From Pseudoponticoccus marisrubri (GTDB lineage Bacteria > Pseudomonadota > Alphaproteobacteria > Rhodobacterales > Rhodobacteraceae): a DNA stretch of 64,000 nucleotides. Positions 61,776 to 64,000 of this stretch are shown one piece after another. The notes beneath the pieces were generated by a model. The model was not told the origin of the DNA. It saw only the letters and a program-made list of their open reading frames with translations, and did not search any database. Position numbers and translations under genes: made by a program. The first letter of the stretch is position 1. Every line of letters begins with the position of its first letter. The stretch covers positions 248,001-312,000 of the forward strand of contig NZ_LPXO01000003.1 in NCBI RefSeq assembly GCF_001482405.1, read 5' to 3'.

Positions 61776-62828
61776 TCAGGCGCGCCGGCGCCGCCCGCCG
61801 CGCCGGCCCGAGGTTGCGCCGCCCTGCTCGTCGGCCGGCTTGTTGAACTGGATCCACGCCCCGCCATGCGGGTCATTGTCGGTCAGCAGGTTGGCGGCGC
61901 GGATCGCCTCCATCTCCTTGCCCGGGCGCGGCTTGGTCGAGCCCATGCCGAACAGGGTGACAAAACTCTCGTCATCCATGTCCTCGGGCAGGATCACGCC
62001 CTTCGCCGCCACCTCGGCGCGTTTCTCCGCGATCTTCGCCTGCGGCACGGGCAGGGCGACCGGGTTCATGATCGCGCTGGTCATGCCGGCGCCCATTGCC
62101 ATCGGCAGGAAGGCATTGTTGATGCCGTGCCGGTTGGGCAGCCCGAAGGAGATGTTCGACGCGCCGCAGGTCGTGTTCACGCCCAACTCTTCGCGCAGGC
62201 GGCGCACCAGCGCGAAGACCTGCTTGCCGGCCGTCGCCATGGCCCCGATCGGCATGACCAGCGGGTCGACGACGATGTCATTGGCGGGGATGCCGAAATC
62301 CGCGGCCCGCTCGACGATCTTCTTCGCGACGGCAAAGCGCACGTCGGGATCCTCGGAGATGCCGGTGTCGTCATTCGAGATCGCCACCACCGGCACGTTG
62401 TATTTCTTGACCAGCGGCAGCACCAGGTCCAGCCGCTCTTCCTCGCCGGTGACCGAGTTCAGCAGCGGCCGGCCATGCGCCGCGGCCAGCCCGGCCTCGA
62501 GCGCGCCGGGCACCGAGCTGTCGATGCAGAGCGGCACGTCCACCAGCCCCTGCACCAGCTCGATGATCTGGCGCATCAGCGGCGGCTCGGTCTCGTTCGG
62601 GTTGGGATTGGAGTTGTAGACCACGCCGGCATTGATATCGAGCACGGTCGCCCCGCAGGCCACCTGCGCCAGCGCGTCCTTCTCGACGGTCGAGAAATCG
62701 CCCGCCTCGAGCTCGGCGGCCAGCTTCTTGCGGCCGGTCGGGTTGATCCGTTCGCCGATCACGCAGAAGGGTTCGTCGAAGCCGATCACGGCGGTCTTGG
62801 TTTTCGACTCCACGATGGTGCGGGTCAT
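61776..62828 (-). CDS. methyltetrahydrofolate:corrinoid methyltransferase (pterin-binding family)
   Basis: This 350-residue TIM-barrel enzyme of the AcsE/MtgA/MetH-pterin type has PFCVIGERINPTGRKKL at the start, CGATVLDINAGV, PLCIDSSVPGALEAGL, PLLNSVTGEEERL, VVAISNDDTG and TTCGASNISFGLPNR, all standard for the folate-binding barrel. It moves a methyl group between methyl-THF and a corrinoid protein. It ends with a Gly/Arg-rich tail (GGATSGRRGGRRRRA) outside the barrel. It overlaps the HAD gene by 4 nt and shares a transcript with metF, so methyl groups entering THF could be oxidised directly. Confidence 0.92.
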   Translation of the reverse strand: MTRTIVESKTKTAVIGFDEPFCVIGERINPTGRKKLAAELEAGDFSTVEKDALAQVACGATVLDINAGVVYNSNPNPNETEPPLMRQIIELVQGLVDVPLCIDSSVPGALEAGLAAAHGRPLLNSVTGEEERLDLVLPLVKKYNVPVVAISNDDTGISEDPDVRFAVAKKIVERAADFGIPANDIVVDPLVMPIGAMATAGKQVFALVRRLREELGVNTTCGASNISFGLPNRHGINNAFLPMAMGAGMTSAIMNPVALPVPQAKIAEKRAEVAAKGVILPEDMDDESFVTLFGMGSTKPRPGKEMEAIRAANLLTDNDPHGGAWIQFNKPADEQGGATSGRRGGRRRRA

Positions 62829-63487
62829 GTCAGGGCCTCTCTGTCAAAGCGCCGCAGGATCTCTGTCAGCGCGGGGTCGTTGAAATCGGCGATGGTGACC
62901 TGCGCCCCCTCGGCGCGCAGCCCGGCATCATCGCCCGTCGAGCGCAGCCCGACCGTGTAGGCGCCCGCCGCGCGGGCCGCGCGCAGGCCCGAGCCGCTGT
63001 CCTCGAAGGCGATGCAGCGCTCCGGACCCACCTCCAGCGCCGCCATCGCGGCGAGGTAGGGGGCGGGGTCCGGCTTGCCGCGCGCGCATTCGTCGCCGAT
63101 CACAAGCGTGTCGAACCGCGCGCGCAGGCCGATGGCCGCAAGCATGTGCTCGGCATTGACGCGCGGCGCATTGGTGACGACGGCCACCGCCCAGCCCGCG
63201 TCCTCGGCCCGATCGAGCAGCGCCGGCGCGCCGGGCATGGGGGGATGGCCGCCCTCCAGCCGCTCGCGGAACAGCCGCTCCTTGAGCTCGGAGAGCGCCT
63301 GTGCATCCTCGCCGGGGAAGAGTTCGGGAAAGCTGTCGAGGTTGTGACGGCCGTGAATATGCGTCTCGTAAAAGGCGAGGTCGATCGCGCGGCCGCGCTC
63401 GGCCATCATGTCGCGGAAGACCGCGAAATGCAGCGGGTCGGACTGCAGCAGCGTTCCGTCAAGGTCGAACAGCAGGGCGTGTGTCAT
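62825..63487 (-). CDS. HAD-superfamily hydrolase (phosphatase, phosphoglycolate/beta-PGM type)
   Basis: This 220-residue protein has HAD motif I LLFDLDGTLLQSD, a helical cap (about 18-80), motif II VVTNAPR, motif III Lys in CARGKPDPAPY and motif IV FEDSGSGLRAARAAG. It is a small-molecule phosphatase or phosphomutase-like enzyme in the cytoplasm. The ATG at 63487 places motif I correctly; a longer frame upstream runs into metF. Sandwiched between metF and the methyltransferase with overlaps or tiny gaps, it probably acts in the same C1 pathway or repairs a side product; this is inference. Confidence 0.88.
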   Translation of the reverse strand: MTHALLFDLDGTLLQSDPLHFAVFRDMMAERGRAIDLAFYETHIHGRHNLDSFPELFPGEDAQALSELKERLFRERLEGGHPPMPGAPALLDRAEDAGWAVAVVTNAPRVNAEHMLAAIGLRARFDTLVIGDECARGKPDPAPYLAAMAALEVGPERCIAFEDSGSGLRAARAAGAYTVGLRSTGDDAGLRAEGAQVTIADFNDPALTEILRRFDREALT

Positions 63488-63491
63488 GGGC

Positions 63492-64000
63492 TCAGGTCTG
63501 GGCCGCCGCGGGGCGCGTGGCCGCGCCGCCCGCCTCGATCGCCCAGTTGGCATTGGCCTTGATCCCGCCCAGCGGGAAGAAATGCACCTGTTCCACGGCG
63601 AAATCGGGATGCGCGGCCTTGTGCTCGGCCAGCCGGGTCAGCACCTCGGTGGGCTCGTAGGGCAGCAGCAGCTTGGAGACATCCATGGCGCGTTTCTGCA
63701 GCACCTTGAGCGACGGGCCGACGCCGCAGGCGATGGCGAACTTGATCAGCGTCTGCAGCTTGGCCGGCCCGGCGATGCCGATATGGACGGGCAGGGTGAT
63801 CCCCTCGGCCCGCAGCCGGTCGCACCACGCGATGATCGGATCGGCATCGAAGGCGAATTGCGTGGCCAGCGCCATCTGCGCATCCGTGCGCTCCGAGAAT
63901 TCCTGCTTCCAGCGCAGCGCCTCGGCCACGTTCGCGTCCGAGCCGTCGGGATCGATGTCGCGGTTTCCCTCGGGGTGGCCGGCCACGTGCAGCCGGGTGA
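63492..64000 (-). CDS. metF: methylenetetrahydrofolate reductase, C-terminal part (cut by the window end)
   Basis: About 169 C-terminal residues of a MetF-type flavoprotein are present: RLHVAGHPEGNRDID, FAFDADPIIAWCDRLRAEGITLPVHIGIAGPAKLQTLIKFAIACGVG and HFFPLGGIKANANWA. The GHPEG and PVHIGIAGP stretches are typical. The frame runs open off the right edge, so its 5' end is missing. In this setting it would interconvert methylene-THF and methyl-THF next to a methyl-THF:corrinoid methyltransferase, suggesting a C1 oxidation role rather than only methionine synthesis. Confidence 0.88.
   Translation of the reverse strand, partial: TRLHVAGHPEGNRDIDPDGSDANVAEALRWKQEFSERTDAQMALATQFAFDADPIIAWCDRLRAEGITLPVHIGIAGPAKLQTLIKFAIACGVGPSLKVLQKRAMDVSKLLLPYEPTEVLTRLAEHKAAHPDFAVEQVHFFPLGGIKANANWAIEAGGAATRPAAAQT

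Noticed and set aside
1-64000. Search for tRNA, rRNA, IS elements, integrase, phage or plasmid genes
   Set aside because: None was recognised on either strand by eye. Short or degenerate RNA genes could still be missed without a covariance-model search.

Overview
The window is GC-rich, almost gap-free chromosomal DNA from an alphaproteobacterium, most likely a marine Rhodobacteraceae/Roseobacter-group organism. The markers are a CckA hybrid kinase with a CtrA-type box in front of it, an alphaproteobacterial SOS box (GAAC-N7-GAAC) at recA, a Usg protein, a metal-type HemB without the zinc cysteines, a C4-dicarboxylate TRAP system, a solitary ectoine hydroxylase and a methyl-THF/corrinoid C1 module. 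I see no rRNA, tRNA, IS element, integrase, prophage or CRISPR array. All family names come from reading motifs by eye; no database search was run.

Layout. (1) 1-12.3 kb: one forward operon for sugar-diacid catabolism. It holds a peptide-type ABC transporter (binding protein, two permeases, fused double ATPase), two enolase-superfamily dehydratase-like enzymes flanking an alpha/beta hydrolase, a glucarate dehydratase, a galactarate dehydratase and a GntR/FCD regulator. (2) 12.3-21.4 kb: housekeeping and cell-cycle genes (RsmB-like methyltransferase, cckA, a sulfotransferase-like gene, recA, alaS, DUF1330, MOSC). (3) 21.4-33.8 kb: small secreted proteins, typA, an outer-membrane barrel, an SMR pump, a PDC-sensor/chemoreceptor pair, a vWA (CoxE-like) protein, a DUF2927 lipoprotein group and an AEC transporter. 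(4) 33.8-39 kb: a double-fasciclin protein, an ASKHA/ferredoxin corrinoid-reactivase-like protein, a VTT-like membrane protein and a CaiB-type CoA transferase. (5) 39.2-46 kb: dctB-dctD-dctP-dctQ-dctM. (6) 46-61.2 kb: trmJ, ctaA, an M32 carboxypeptidase, doxX, gyrA, usg, a YSC84-like lipoprotein, hemB, ectD, small genes and mfd. (7) 61.3-64 kb: a DUF1127-like small gene and the C1 group metF (cut by the window end), a HAD phosphatase and a methyl-THF:corrinoid methyltransferase.

Working together. Region 1 would import sugar acids or their conjugates and dehydrate aldarates to 5-keto-4-deoxyglucarate; the later steps are not in the window. DctBD would sense C4-dicarboxylates and control DctPQM through two dyads upstream of dctP. 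The DctD-like regulator lacks the GAFTGA loop and the Walker A lysine, so it probably does not work by the classical sigma-54 route. The ASKHA protein and the methyltransferase, 25 kb apart, belong to the same kind of corrinoid C1 chemistry and carry matching Gly/Arg-rich C-terminal tails.

The most unusual signals are non-coding. A family of tandem ~22-nt palindromes occurs three times: inside the reading frame of the hydrolase (6788-6831), between dctP and dctQ (43604-43648), and as a four-unit array at 61663-61758. A separate 24-nt element occurs twice, identical and in opposite orientation (46080-46103 and 53927-53950), each time behind a hairpin at a gene end.
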